Source of the DNA: Flavobacteriales bacterium
GTDB taxonomy: Bacteria > Bacteroidota > Bacteroidia > Flavobacteriales_D > Sanyastnellaceae
DNA: 64,000 nucleotides
Reading direction: 5' to 3'
NCBI GenBank assembly: GCA_002863125.1
Contig: PKEB01000004.1
Coordinates: forward strand, 62,001-126,000
In this document: piece by piece, positions 18,201 through 26,071 of the stretch
Layout of the letters: the number at the start of each line of letters is the position of its first letter
Position numbering within the stretch: position 1 is the stretch's first letter
Translations under genes and position numbers: made by a program
The notes under the pieces: model-generated
The model's database searches: none
Told to the model about the DNA's origin: nothing
The model's input: only the letters and a program-made list of their open reading frames with translations

Positions 18201-18600
18201 TGTCAACCCGGACGATGGACAAGGCGAGGCGCTGGTGGAAGTGGCGGAGGTGGCCATCTTGACCGATGATATTCCCGGTTGGTTGGTTTCAAGCGCAGGC
18301 GGCGTGACCGTAGCGCTGGACATCAGTTTGGATGATGCGTTGAAGGGCGAAGGGTTGGCGCGTGAGTTGGTGAACCGGGTTCAGAACTTACGAAAAGATG
18401 CCGGACTCGAAGTTACCGATCGCATCGCTTTGACCGTTGACGCGGCGCCTGAAGTGGAAGCCGTGATGAAGGACAATTTGGATTATATTGCTGACGAGAC
18501 GTTGGCGAACGAGGTGCGCTGGGAGGCAATTTCCGGTGCGGAGAGAATAGAATTGAGCGAAGGCATCAACGTGGCCTTGGCAGTGACAAAACAGGATTAA
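15205..18600 (+). CDS. ileS: Isoleucyl-tRNA synthetase
   Basis: Charges tRNA-Ile. The 1131-residue protein is of the longer IleS type that lacks an obvious C-terminal zinc-finger. The HIGH-type motif appears as PSANGKPGIHH (about 54-64), the editing domain occupies roughly 200-400, and the KMSKR loop is near residue 676 (KNGQKMSKRLGN). The large C-terminal region with SRRRFWKG binds the anticodon. It heads a likely operon with the TraR/DksA-like gene (12 bases) and lspA (8 bases), a common Bacteroidota order. Confidence 0.96.
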   Translation: MSTSAPQPNFPERGSLNLPKIADDILASWEQDGTFQKSIETRPADRPYVFFEGPPSANGKPGIHHVMARAIKDIFCRFHTLKGYRVERKAGWDTHGLPVELGVEKELGITKEDIGVKLTIEEYNEACKKAVMRYTDIWNDLTSKMGYWVDMDAPYVTYENKYIESVWWLLKQLDDKDLLYKGYTIQPYSPAAGTGLSSHELNQPGAYRDVKDTTVVAQFKALPECGARVLEHAGPEKAEAYGHLPVYFLAWTTTPWTLPSNTALTVGPDITYVLVATKNRYTDEPGLVVLAEDLMGKHFGGKKAPEHEVIARISGAELCGARYEQLLDWAEPMEGVSEAFRIIPGDFVTTEDGTGIVHTAPTFGADDARVASAAGVPPMLIDDGTGQGVPLVDLQGRIRDGVGPLAGRYVKEEYYDKGEAPERSVDVEIAIDLKGKGLAFLVEKYEHNYPHCWRTDKPVLYYPLDSWFIRATAAKERMQELNKTIRWKPASTGSGRFGKWLENLNDWNLSRSRFWGIPIPIWSTEDGTERRCIGSVEELKAACAEAVEAGLMDANPLETFVPGDMSKANYEQFDLHKHVVDRLTLKASDGRPMRREADLIDVWFDSGSMPYAQWHYPFENKEKIDAGQSYPADFIAEGVDQTRGWFYTLHAIATMVFDSVAYKNVVSNGLVLDKNGQKMSKRLGNAVDPFETLGQYGPDATRWYMISNAQPWDNLKFDAEGITEVQRKFFGTLHNTYNFLALYANIDGYTGGGDEVPVADRPEIDRWVLSRLNSLIQEVTEAYEALEPTKVARAIQSFAIDDLSNWHVRQSRRRFWKGEISDDKRSAYQTLHTCLKSLSVMISPIAPFYADRLYRDLTGADESVHLASFPEADAACIDTELEARMALAQQISSQVLSLRKRERLRVRQPLRRVLVPVLNEQMASRIETMANLIKGEVNVKAIEVVRDGENTEVSIVKRVKPDFKALGPKFGKRMKAVAAAVNALDAEGIAELEREGRVAVNPDDGQGEALVEVAEVAILTDDIPGWLVSSAGGVTVALDISLDDALKGEGLARELVNRVQNLRKDAGLEVTDRIALTVDAAPEVEAVMKDNLDYIADETLANEVRWEAISGAERIELSEGINVALAVTKQD

Positions 18601-18612
18601 AACACAACCGTT

Positions 18613-18984
18613 ATGGCAGAAACACGCTATTCGGATAACGATTTGCAGGAGTTCCAAGCATTGATTGAGGAGAAGTTGGCCGTGGCCCGCGAGAACTACG
18701 ATGAACTCCAACGCGCCTTGTCGCACAGCGACGACAATACCACCGATGACACCGCGCCTACCTTTAAAATGATGGAAGATGGTTCGGAGACCATGAGCCG
18801 GGAAGAAACCGCTCAATTGGCGGCGCGTCAACAGAAGTTCATTGTCAACTTGGAAAACGCTCTCCTGCGCATCAAGAACAAGACCTACGGCATCTGCCGG
18901 GTGACCGGGAAACTCATTCCCAAGGCACGCCTGCGCTTGGTGCCCCACGCTACGATGTCGATCGAGGCCAAGAACAAGCAGTAA
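18613..18984 (+). CDS. TraR/DksA family protein without the full zinc finger
   Basis: A 123-residue relative of DksA, the RNA polymerase secondary-channel factor. The N-terminal half is a helical hairpin, followed by RIKNKTYGICRVTGKLIPKAR and the ending PHATMSIEAK. The canonical C4 zinc site is reduced to a single cysteine, which is the usual state of the short form found between ileS and lspA in Bacteroidota. A role in transcription control is inferred from the family. Confidence 0.88.
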   Translation: MAETRYSDNDLQEFQALIEEKLAVARENYDELQRALSHSDDNTTDDTAPTFKMMEDGSETMSREETAQLAARQQKFIVNLENALLRIKNKTYGICRVTGKLIPKARLRLVPHATMSIEAKNKQ

Positions 18985-18992
18985 GTAACTCC

Positions 18993-19607
18993 TTGGGTAC
19001 ACCGCGCACACTATTGGGTTGGGTTTTGGCCGTTGTGGTCCCCGTTTTGGTCGCCGACCAATGCCTGAAGGTGTGGGTTAAATTGAACTTCTCGTTGGGG
19101 GAGCGCATGGCGTTCATCCCCGGATTGCTCGAATTGCAATTCATTGAAAACGAAGGCATGGCGTTCGGCTGGGCCTTACCGGGCATGGCGGGCAAGTTGG
19201 TGTTGACCGGCTTTCGGCTCGTGGCCGCCGTGGGCATTGGTTTTTACATCAAGAAACTGATTGCGTCGGGTGCGCACCGCGGCTTTTTGACGTGCTTGTC
19301 ATTCATCTGGGCCGGGGCCATCGGGAACATCATTGACAGCGCAGTATACGGCCAACTTTTCACCGCAAGTCACTGGGGCTTGATTGCTGAATGGGCCGGC
19401 GAAGGCTATGCCCCGTTCATGATGGGGCACGTGGTGGACATGTTCCATTTCACCGTGCGTTGGCCTTCATCGTTCCCCATCGAGTCCTTGGCCAATCGCG
19501 AGGTGTTTCCGCCCATTTGGAATCTGGCGGATGCCGCTATTTCGTGCGGCGTCATTGCCATTCTGATTGGACAGCGGGCGTTTTTTGCCGAGGAAGCAAC
19601 GGCGTAA
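18993..19607 (+). CDS. lspA: Lipoprotein signal peptidase
   Basis: Inner-membrane aspartyl protease that cleaves prolipoproteins before the lipidated Cys; it would process the lipoproteins encoded elsewhere in this window. The 204-residue protein has four membrane segments. The catalytic Asp residues are in GAIGNIIDSAVYG and NLADAAIS, and the early FIENEGMAFG motif is clear. The start is TTG at 18993, eight bases after the previous stop. It ends one base before convergent ispG. Confidence 0.94.
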   Translation: MGTPRTLLGWVLAVVVPVLVADQCLKVWVKLNFSLGERMAFIPGLLELQFIENEGMAFGWALPGMAGKLVLTGFRLVAAVGIGFYIKKLIASGAHRGFLTCLSFIWAGAIGNIIDSAVYGQLFTASHWGLIAEWAGEGYAPFMMGHVVDMFHFTVRWPSSFPIESLANREVFPPIWNLADAAISCGVIAILIGQRAFFAEEATA

Positions 19608-19608
19608 A

Positions 19609-21546
19609 TCAGTCCTGAACGACCGGCTCGACCCAGTCGCCGTGGCTGCGGATCAATTCGATGAGCGCATCAACGGCCCGCTCTTCCGGGACGTTTTTCT
19701 CCACGACCTCCTTCTCTTTGTACAAAGTGATTTTGCCCGGACCAGTTCCGACGTAGCCGTAGTCGGCATCGGCCATTTCACCCGGTCCGTTGACGATGCA
19801 GCCCATGATGCCAATTTTGATCCCTTTGAGGTGGGAGGTGACCTCGCGGATTTTCGCTGTGGTCTCTTGCAAATCAAACAACGTGCGGCCGCAGCTGGGG
19901 CAACTGATGTACTCGGTTTTTGAGATGCGCGTTCGTGTCGCTTGCAGAATCCCGAACGCCGTCGAATTGCGCAACTGCAAGGGCAACCCCTGCCCTTCAA
20001 TCCAGACGCCGTCTCCGAATCCATCGAGGAGCGGAGCGCCAACGTCGGTCGCCGCATACAGTTGGAAACGCTCTGCATCCAGCCAGTTGTACGTCCTGCG
20101 CAGGATCACCGGCACATCGCAACCGGCCGCATCGAGGGCCATGCACGCCGCCCGAAGCTCAGGCATCGCGTGTTCGGTGGCCGCTTCCAAAATCAGTACC
20201 GCTCGGTTGTTTTGCTGCACGCGCGCGATGAATGCATCCGTGAGATCGGCCGCCTGCGCCCGCACAAAATGCCACGCGGCGGGATGGTTTTCGGCCCAGT
20301 CTGCGGCCTGCCACACAGGGTAATGCCGCGTTCGGTCTTGCCAATGTTCGGCGTCTTGCAGCACGGCCAAGGTGCCGGGCAATTCAAATGCCACGGGCTC
20401 CGCTCCGGTGTAAATGAAGTCGCACGCGAAGTCATCGAGGTTCCACTTGTCGAGCGGCACGGAGTACCGGTAACCGCAGCCGAATAGCTTGGCTTCGGTC
20501 ACAGGTCCACCGCTCAAATCATGCACCACGCGCGGCACCTGCTTGGCTCCAGCGCCGGCTGCTTCTCGGGCAGAACGGCGGGCATAGCTGTACGGGTCGA
20601 AGGACAGCGGAACAGCGGGGAGTTCGGTCTGCGGGCGGTGGTCATAGCGTTCGACCAGCATGCGCGCCACGGGCAATTCGGCTTCAGGAGCTTCGGTCAA
20701 CGAGACGCGGATGGTGTCGCCCAGCCCGTCTTCGAGCAGGGCCCCGATGCCGACAGCGCTTTTGATGCGACCATCTTCGCCATCGCCGGCTTCCGTCACG
20801 CCGAGGTGGAGGGGGTAGTTCATCCCTTCGGCGTCCATGCTGGCTACGAGCAGGCGGTAGGCCTGGACCATAACCTGTGGGTTGGAGGCCTTCATGCTGA
20901 TGACGAGGTTGTGGTAATTGTTGTCGCGGCAAATGCGCAAGAATTCCATGGCGCTTTCTACCATGCCTTTCGGCGTGTCGCCGTACCGGCTCATGATGCG
21001 GTCCGACAACGAACCGTGGTTGGTTCCGATGCGCATGGCCCGGCCAAGAGCTTTGCATTTCAGCACAAGCGGCGTAAACCGCTCGCGGATGCGTTCGAGT
21101 TCCTCTGCATACGATGCGTCGGTGTACTCGATGTCTTCGAATCGTTTTTTGTCGGCGTAGTTGCCGGGGTTGACGCGGATTTTCTCGACGTGGTCCGCGG
21201 CGATTTCGGCGGCGTTGGGCGTGAAGTGGATGTCGGCGACAAGGGGTACATCGTGCCCTTTTTCATGCAAGGCCGCCGCGATGGTCTTCAGGGCCTCCGC
21301 TTCCTTTTTGGAAGGCGCCGTGATCCGAACCAACTCGCATCCCGCGTCGATCATACGTTCGCTTTCGGCCACCGTTTTTTCGATGTCCATCGTATCCGCG
21401 GTCGTCATCGACTGAATGCGCAAGGGGGCATCTCCGCCAAGGGTCAGGCTTCCAACTTTGATTTGATGGGTGGAACGGCGCTGGTAGTTGAACCAATCAA
21501 CGCTACTCAGGTGCGGTGCCGCTTCGGTTGTGTGTTCCTGACTCAT
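19609..21546 (-). CDS. ispG: 4-hydroxy-3-methylbut-2-enyl-diphosphate synthase, long form
   Basis: Penultimate step of the MEP isoprenoid pathway; converts MEcPP to HMBPP with a [4Fe-4S] cluster. At 645 residues it is the long type typical of Bacteroidota, Chlamydiae and plants, with an extra domain of about 200 residues between the TIM barrel and the cluster domain. Cluster ligands are in SCPSCGRTLFD (two Cys) and IMGCIVNGPGE (one Cys). dxs, the first gene of the pathway, is at 35450-37393. A TTACTTTA box lies 16 bases before the ATG. Confidence 0.95.
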   Translation of the reverse strand: MSQEHTTEAAPHLSSVDWFNYQRRSTHQIKVGSLTLGGDAPLRIQSMTTADTMDIEKTVAESERMIDAGCELVRITAPSKKEAEALKTIAAALHEKGHDVPLVADIHFTPNAAEIAADHVEKIRVNPGNYADKKRFEDIEYTDASYAEELERIRERFTPLVLKCKALGRAMRIGTNHGSLSDRIMSRYGDTPKGMVESAMEFLRICRDNNYHNLVISMKASNPQVMVQAYRLLVASMDAEGMNYPLHLGVTEAGDGEDGRIKSAVGIGALLEDGLGDTIRVSLTEAPEAELPVARMLVERYDHRPQTELPAVPLSFDPYSYARRSAREAAGAGAKQVPRVVHDLSGGPVTEAKLFGCGYRYSVPLDKWNLDDFACDFIYTGAEPVAFELPGTLAVLQDAEHWQDRTRHYPVWQAADWAENHPAAWHFVRAQAADLTDAFIARVQQNNRAVLILEAATEHAMPELRAACMALDAAGCDVPVILRRTYNWLDAERFQLYAATDVGAPLLDGFGDGVWIEGQGLPLQLRNSTAFGILQATRTRISKTEYISCPSCGRTLFDLQETTAKIREVTSHLKGIKIGIMGCIVNGPGEMADADYGYVGTGPGKITLYKEKEVVEKNVPEERAVDALIELIRSHGDWVEPVVQD

Positions 21547-21562
21547 GTTTTCAACGCTCTGC

Positions 21563-21570
21563 TAAAGTAA
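21563..21570 (-). promoter_or_regulatory. Possible -7 box of ispG
   Basis: TTACTTTA on the minus strand, two mismatches to TAnnTTTG, 16 bases before the ispG ATG. Confidence 0.3.
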
Positions 21571-21612
21571 CCTCAATCCGCGCTCTTTTGTTGGGCTTGC
21601 GGGCACCGATTG

Positions 21613-21620
21613 TAAATTCG
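21613..21620 (+). promoter_or_regulatory. -7 promoter box of recO
   Basis: TAAATTCG, one mismatch to TAnnTTTG. An in-frame TTG starts just one base after it and so would be untranscribed or at the extreme 5' end; this decides for ATG 21640. Confidence 0.4.
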
Positions 21621-21639
21621 TTTGGTCGAAGATTCTCCG

Positions 21640-22365
21640 ATGGCCGAATCCCTTTCCCTCGATCGTGAGCCCTGCATTGTGCTCTCCGTAGTTCCTTACA
21701 ACGACGGGCGTCGGGTGGTTCGTGTGCTGGGTGAGACCTTGGGGGCGGTCGCATTGTGGGTTACGGAGGGCCGAGGCAAAAACCGGCAAGTGGGGAAATG
21801 GCACCCCGGCGCGATGCTCGAGCTGCGGGGCGTGAGCCGAAAAGGGTCGGAAGGGCTCGTACGATACAAAGAAGCGCGTCGCACCCACATCCCCGTGGCG
21901 ATGTTTCACGACGTGCGCCGCAGTGCGGTGGCGTTTTTTTTGTGCGAACTCGTGGGCAAACTTTTTCCGGAAGAAACCGCACATCCGGAGGTCTACACGT
22001 TGTTCCAGAATGCGCTGATGCGGGTGGAGGAAGAACAACAAGTCGGCTGGATTCATGCCGAGTTTATGGGGCAATTGATTGCCTTGATGGGCCTCGCACC
22101 GGCTCATCCAACTTCGGTTGGGGCGGATGTATTGGACTTGCAATCGGGCGAATGGAAGCACGCCATGGGCACCGCGGAAGACCACTTGCCGCCACCGTTG
22201 TCCCAGTGGTTTGTTGACCTCACAGGAGAAACGGGCCGTCAGTTCACCGCTTCTTTTTCTGACCGCAAAGAGCTGATCAAGGGCCAGATTCGCTACCTCG
22301 GCCACCAGCTCGGGGGGCTCCGGGAAATCAAGAGTTATGAAGTGCTCGAGCAGGTATTTGAGTAG
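21640..22365 (+). CDS. recO: DNA repair protein RecO
   Basis: RecO helps load RecA on SSB-coated single-stranded DNA in the RecFOR pathway. The 241-residue protein has an N-terminal OB-fold region (IVLSVVPYNDGRRVVRVLGE) and a helical C-terminal part. RecO of Bacteroidota usually lacks zinc cysteines, as here. The start was set to ATG 21640 because the alternative TTG abuts the promoter box. It precedes a TonB-dependent receptor gene by 47 bases. Confidence 0.87.
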   Translation: MAESLSLDREPCIVLSVVPYNDGRRVVRVLGETLGAVALWVTEGRGKNRQVGKWHPGAMLELRGVSRKGSEGLVRYKEARRTHIPVAMFHDVRRSAVAFFLCELVGKLFPEETAHPEVYTLFQNALMRVEEEQQVGWIHAEFMGQLIALMGLAPAHPTSVGADVLDLQSGEWKHAMGTAEDHLPPPLSQWFVDLTGETGRQFTASFSDRKELIKGQIRYLGHQLGGLREIKSYEVLEQVFE

Positions 22366-22412
22366 GGCATGAGGGGAGGATTTTGGCGTGATATTTGTGT
22401 TTAGGGGCAACC

Positions 22413-24908
22413 ATGGAACAGCGCAGCAGAACAAAAAAGCAATTCTGGCAGACGGCGAATCGCCTGTGCCTGGTGGCTTGCCTGCTCTTCTCCGGGGTGT
22501 TGAACGCTCAGGAAACTGCCGCTAAGAAGGCGGCGGCGAAGCCTGAGAAAATTCAGGCGGTCTCCTCAAATGGTGCTGTCCCCGTGCCGTACGCGGTCAT
22601 TGTAAACAAGAATACCGGCGTTCAGGTGATGACCGATGAAGCGGGCAACGCGACCATTCAACGCAACGTTCAGCTGGACACCCTGTTGCTGCGTTCCGTG
22701 GGGTTCATGGACATGGTCATTTATCCCGGACAGGCCGTCCCCGATCAAGTGCGCATGGTGGAGGACATGATCAGCTTGGAGCAGGCGGAAGTGGTCATCC
22801 AAGGCGTGGCCAGCGCCGAGACGGTTGCGCTTTCGAGCATTGCTTTGGCCTCAAAACAGGGGCCAAAACCTGTGGTGCAATTGGAGGTCCCCCAGACCGC
22901 CGCAGAGTTGTTGTGGTCGACGGGATCGGTGCTTGTACAACAAAGCCAGCAAGGCGGCGGCTCTCCGATTTTGAGGGGGTTTGAAGCCAACCGCGTGTTG
23001 CTTGTTGTCGACGGCGTTCGCATGAACAACGCCATTTACCGGAGCGGTCATTTGCAGAATGCCATCACCGTCGATCCCAACATCTTGGATCGCACCGATG
23101 TGCTCTTGGGGCCCAACAGCATTCTGTTCGGGAGCGATGCCATGGGCGGGGTCATTCACTACCACACGCGCACGCCGCGCGTCGGAAATCGGGGCTTGAA
23201 GACGCGGGTCTCGACCGCGTTCCGCTCCCCAAACCAGAGCACGATGGTCCATGGAGATGTTGAGTATTCCGGTCGAAATTGGGCAACGTTGACCTCTTTC
23301 TCGCACGCCCGATATGGGGACTTGCGGATGGGAAAATGGCGGCTCCACGGCGATGCTACGTGGGGGCTGGATTCGGTGTATGTGGTGCGCGAAAATGGCA
23401 TGGACCACGTGCGCATCAATGAGGACGCCAATGTGCAATTGGGTTCAGGTTATGACCAGACGGATTTTCTCCAAAAGCTCCGCTACCAGACCCACCGCGG
23501 GGTGTGGGATTTGAACCTGCAATGGAGCACAAGCAGTGACATTCCCCGGTACGATGTCTCGTTTGAAACGAATGGAGACGCACCCAAATGGGCCACTTGG
23601 AACTATGGCCCACAGCGCCGTTCGTTGGCCTCACTGCGGTACGGCTCATCCATCGCCCGCTGGGACATTGCGTGGAATACGGTGGTTTCGGTTCAAACCA
23701 TCGAAGAGTCCCGCATCAAACGGCGTTTTGGGTCTGACTGGCAGGAAACCCAGCGGGAGAATGTCCGCATCTGGAACGGCTACACCACCGCATCGAAGCG
23801 CTTCTACAATGGCTTGAACGTCACCGCCGGGATCAACGTTGGTTGGGATGCAGTGGAGTCGACGGCCCAGGCGTTGAACATTGAGACGGATGCGGTTGAA
23901 GCCGCCGATACCCGCTACCCGAACGGGGGCAGTGGGATGCGCACGTTGGCTTCATTTGCCAATACCCAGATGCGGTGGCGGCAGCACCGGCTCACCGGCG
24001 GATTGCGGTGGAGCCAGTCGCGATTGGATGCGGCCTTCGATGCAGGCCTGGGGTATTCCTTGCCGTTCGATGAGGTGAATATGCAGAACAGCGCCTTGAC
24101 CGGCGGAGTGTCCGACCGCTGGGTCAGTCCTTCCCGGGTGTGGTCGCTGAACACCGGATTTTCGACGGGATTCCGGCATCCGAACGTGGATGACATGGGC
24201 AAGGTTCGGGAGAAAGGAGGGTATGTCTTGGTGCCCAATGATGCGTTGCAGCCGGAGTACTTGTACAGCATTGAGCAGTCCATCCACTGGGATTGGCAAG
24301 CGCGGCAACTTTTGAGCGTGACGCTCAGCGGTTTTGGGTCGCGCCTCAACGATGCGATTGTTCCCCAACTCACGGAACTGAACGGGGATCCGCTGTTCTT
24401 CATCGACGGCGACAGCGCCTGGGTCCAGACCCACGTCAATGCCAGCCATGCGCTGATTGCTGGTCTGCGGGGAGAGGTGCATGCCCAATTGACCAAGGCA
24501 TGGGGCATTGAAGCAGCCGTGAATTGGACAGTCGGTGATCAGTTCATTCCGGATGAAACGACGGGTGAAATGGAGCGGTTGCCCATGTCGCACATTCCTC
24601 CGGTATTTGGCCGCGTGGCTTCTGACATTGAAGGCCGCTGGTGGACGTTCGAATGGTATGTGTTGTTCAGCGGTGCCAAAGACGCTTCAAGATTTGGCCC
24701 GTACGCCACGGACAACTTGGACTTGATGCTCGCGACCGGTGCGCCCAGCTGGTGGACGTTGAATGCCGAATTCAGCGCAAAACTGCACGAGAAGCTGGAG
24801 TGCCGCTTGGGCGTGCGCAACCTGTTGGACATGCATTACCGCGTGTTTGCCAGTGGAATCAGTGCAGCCGGACGGGGCGTCTATGTTTCGGCGCACGCGG
24901 CGTTTTAA
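22413..24908 (+). CDS. TonB-dependent outer-membrane receptor (heme/metal-type plug)
   Basis: Outer-membrane active transporter of 831 residues. The N-terminus has a signal peptide ending near LNAQE, then a small carboxypeptidase-regulatory-like segment, then the plug with SPILRGFEANRVLLVVDGVRMNN and GPNSILFGSDAMGGVIHY, and a beta barrel ending in F. The barrel motif GFRHPNVDDMGKV and the plug resemble receptors for heme, hemoglobin or siderophores; the true substrate is unknown. The start ATG is at 22413; an imperfect box GATATTTG lies about 16 bases upstream. No SusD partner is adjacent. Confidence 0.88.
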   Translation: MEQRSRTKKQFWQTANRLCLVACLLFSGVLNAQETAAKKAAAKPEKIQAVSSNGAVPVPYAVIVNKNTGVQVMTDEAGNATIQRNVQLDTLLLRSVGFMDMVIYPGQAVPDQVRMVEDMISLEQAEVVIQGVASAETVALSSIALASKQGPKPVVQLEVPQTAAELLWSTGSVLVQQSQQGGGSPILRGFEANRVLLVVDGVRMNNAIYRSGHLQNAITVDPNILDRTDVLLGPNSILFGSDAMGGVIHYHTRTPRVGNRGLKTRVSTAFRSPNQSTMVHGDVEYSGRNWATLTSFSHARYGDLRMGKWRLHGDATWGLDSVYVVRENGMDHVRINEDANVQLGSGYDQTDFLQKLRYQTHRGVWDLNLQWSTSSDIPRYDVSFETNGDAPKWATWNYGPQRRSLASLRYGSSIARWDIAWNTVVSVQTIEESRIKRRFGSDWQETQRENVRIWNGYTTASKRFYNGLNVTAGINVGWDAVESTAQALNIETDAVEAADTRYPNGGSGMRTLASFANTQMRWRQHRLTGGLRWSQSRLDAAFDAGLGYSLPFDEVNMQNSALTGGVSDRWVSPSRVWSLNTGFSTGFRHPNVDDMGKVREKGGYVLVPNDALQPEYLYSIEQSIHWDWQARQLLSVTLSGFGSRLNDAIVPQLTELNGDPLFFIDGDSAWVQTHVNASHALIAGLRGEVHAQLTKAWGIEAAVNWTVGDQFIPDETTGEMERLPMSHIPPVFGRVASDIEGRWWTFEWYVLFSGAKDASRFGPYATDNLDLMLATGAPSWWTLNAEFSAKLHEKLECRLGVRNLLDMHYRVFASGISAAGRGVYVSAHAAF

Positions 24909-24911
24909 CCG

Positions 24912-24919
24912 TACTTTCG
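24912..24919 (+). promoter_or_regulatory. -7 promoter box of holB
   Basis: TACTTTCG, one mismatch to TAnnTTTG, with four bases (TTGC) before the ATG; suggests a leaderless start. Confidence 0.4.
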
Positions 24920-24923
24920 TTGC

Positions 24924-26051
24924 ATGCGATTTGAGCAGGTCATCGGACACCGCGATTTGGGCGCGAAGCTGCGGGCGGGGGCCCAGTCGGGTCGGGTCGC
25001 CCATGCTCAGTTATTCAACGGACCAGAAGGCAGTGGAGCCCTGGCGTTGGCGTTGGCGTATGCCCGCTATTTGCACTGCAGCGCACCGACGGATGCTGAT
25101 GCCTGCGGGAAGTGTTCCTCCTGCGTCCAGTATGACACGTTGCAGCATCCGGATTTGCACTGGTCCTTCCCGTTTTTCAGAAAAGACGGCTCAGATCACG
25201 TCCTAAGCCAGCCCTTTCAGGCGGCGTGGCGCGAGCGGGTGTTGCAAGGGCCCTACTTCGGCCAAGAAGAGTGGCTTGCTGCCATTGGAGCGGACCGAAA
25301 GCAACTTTTCATCAGCGTGCAGGAGGCGATGGAACTCAACCGAAAGCTGGGATTGAAGGCGTTCGCTGGTGGATGGAAGGTGCTCATCCTCTGGTTGCCG
25401 GAGACCATGCGCGTGGATACGGCCAACAAAATGCTCAAGCTCATCGAGGAACCGACCGATCGGACGGTGATGCTTTTTGTCAGTGAACAAGCGAACCAGC
25501 TGCTCGCCACCATCCGGTCCCGCGTGCAGATGGTGCAGGTGCCTCGACTCGGTTTGGCAGAAGCCGCAGCGGGCTTGCAAACGCGGTTCGGGGTGGGGGA
25601 AGAAGAAGCCCGCGGACTGTTGCACGTGACTGATGGGAACATCGCCGCCGCCCTGCGGATGCGCGGCGAGGAGGGAACGGATGAAGACTACCGGTTGTTC
25701 GTCGCATGGATGCGGGCTTGCTATGCCAATGATTCGGTGACTACGGTGGCTTTGTCGGATGATTTCGCCAAACCGGGTCGGGAGGGCATGAAGCGATTCG
25801 TGCGGTATGCGCTGCACATGCTTCGCCAGTGCATTGTGGGCAACTACGGCGCGCAATCCCTCGTCCGACTGACCGAGGCAGAGCGGCAATTCGCTGCCAA
25901 ATTCGCCCCGTTTATCCACCACGGAAACGTGCTTGAAATGCAGGAGGTATTGGAACGCGCACACCGGGACATCGCGGGCAATGTCAACGGCAAATTGGTG
26001 TTCATGGACATCAGCGCTCGGTTGAATATTTTGCTGAGAAAGGCAGCCTGA
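24924..26051 (+). CDS. holB: DNA polymerase III subunit delta'
   Basis: Clamp-loader subunit of the replicative polymerase. The 375-residue protein begins with the AAA+ fold FEQVIGH. Its P-loop region reads GPEGSGALAL and lacks the Lys, as expected for delta', which does not hydrolyse ATP. A zinc site is visible as C-x(8)-C-x(2)-C-x(2)-C around residues 52-66. NKMLKLIEEP, the arginine-finger-side motif SRVQMVQ and the helical collar follow. holB-ricT-gldH is a conserved Bacteroidota string. Confidence 0.9.
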   Translation: MRFEQVIGHRDLGAKLRAGAQSGRVAHAQLFNGPEGSGALALALAYARYLHCSAPTDADACGKCSSCVQYDTLQHPDLHWSFPFFRKDGSDHVLSQPFQAAWRERVLQGPYFGQEEWLAAIGADRKQLFISVQEAMELNRKLGLKAFAGGWKVLILWLPETMRVDTANKMLKLIEEPTDRTVMLFVSEQANQLLATIRSRVQMVQVPRLGLAEAAAGLQTRFGVGEEEARGLLHVTDGNIAAALRMRGEEGTDEDYRLFVAWMRACYANDSVTTVALSDDFAKPGREGMKRFVRYALHMLRQCIVGNYGAQSLVRLTEAERQFAAKFAPFIHHGNVLEMQEVLERAHRDIAGNVNGKLVFMDISARLNILLRKAA

Positions 26052-26058
26052 ACCTCCG

Positions 26059-26066
26059 TATCTTCG
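26059..26066 (+). promoter_or_regulatory. -7 promoter box of ricT-gldH
   Basis: TATCTTCG, one mismatch to TAnnTTTG, five bases before the ricT ATG. Confidence 0.4.
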
Positions 26067-26071
26067 CTTCA

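Noticed and set aside
18613-18984. Degraded zinc site in the DksA-like protein as a pseudogene sign
   Set aside because: Homologues between ileS and lspA in Bacteroidota normally lack the full C4 site; the frame is intact.
19609-21546. IspG insertion as a novel gene fusion
   Set aside because: The extra central domain is the known long form of the enzyme in this phylum.
20521-21570. 349-codon open frame on the plus strand
   Set aside because: Antisense to ispG; no family resemblance.
21622-21639. Earlier TTG start for recO
   Set aside because: It begins one base after the TAAATTCG box, so it would lie at or before the transcript start.
24924-26051. Loss of the Walker A lysine in HolB as a defect
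   Set aside because: Delta' subunits normally do not hydrolyse ATP; the change is typical.
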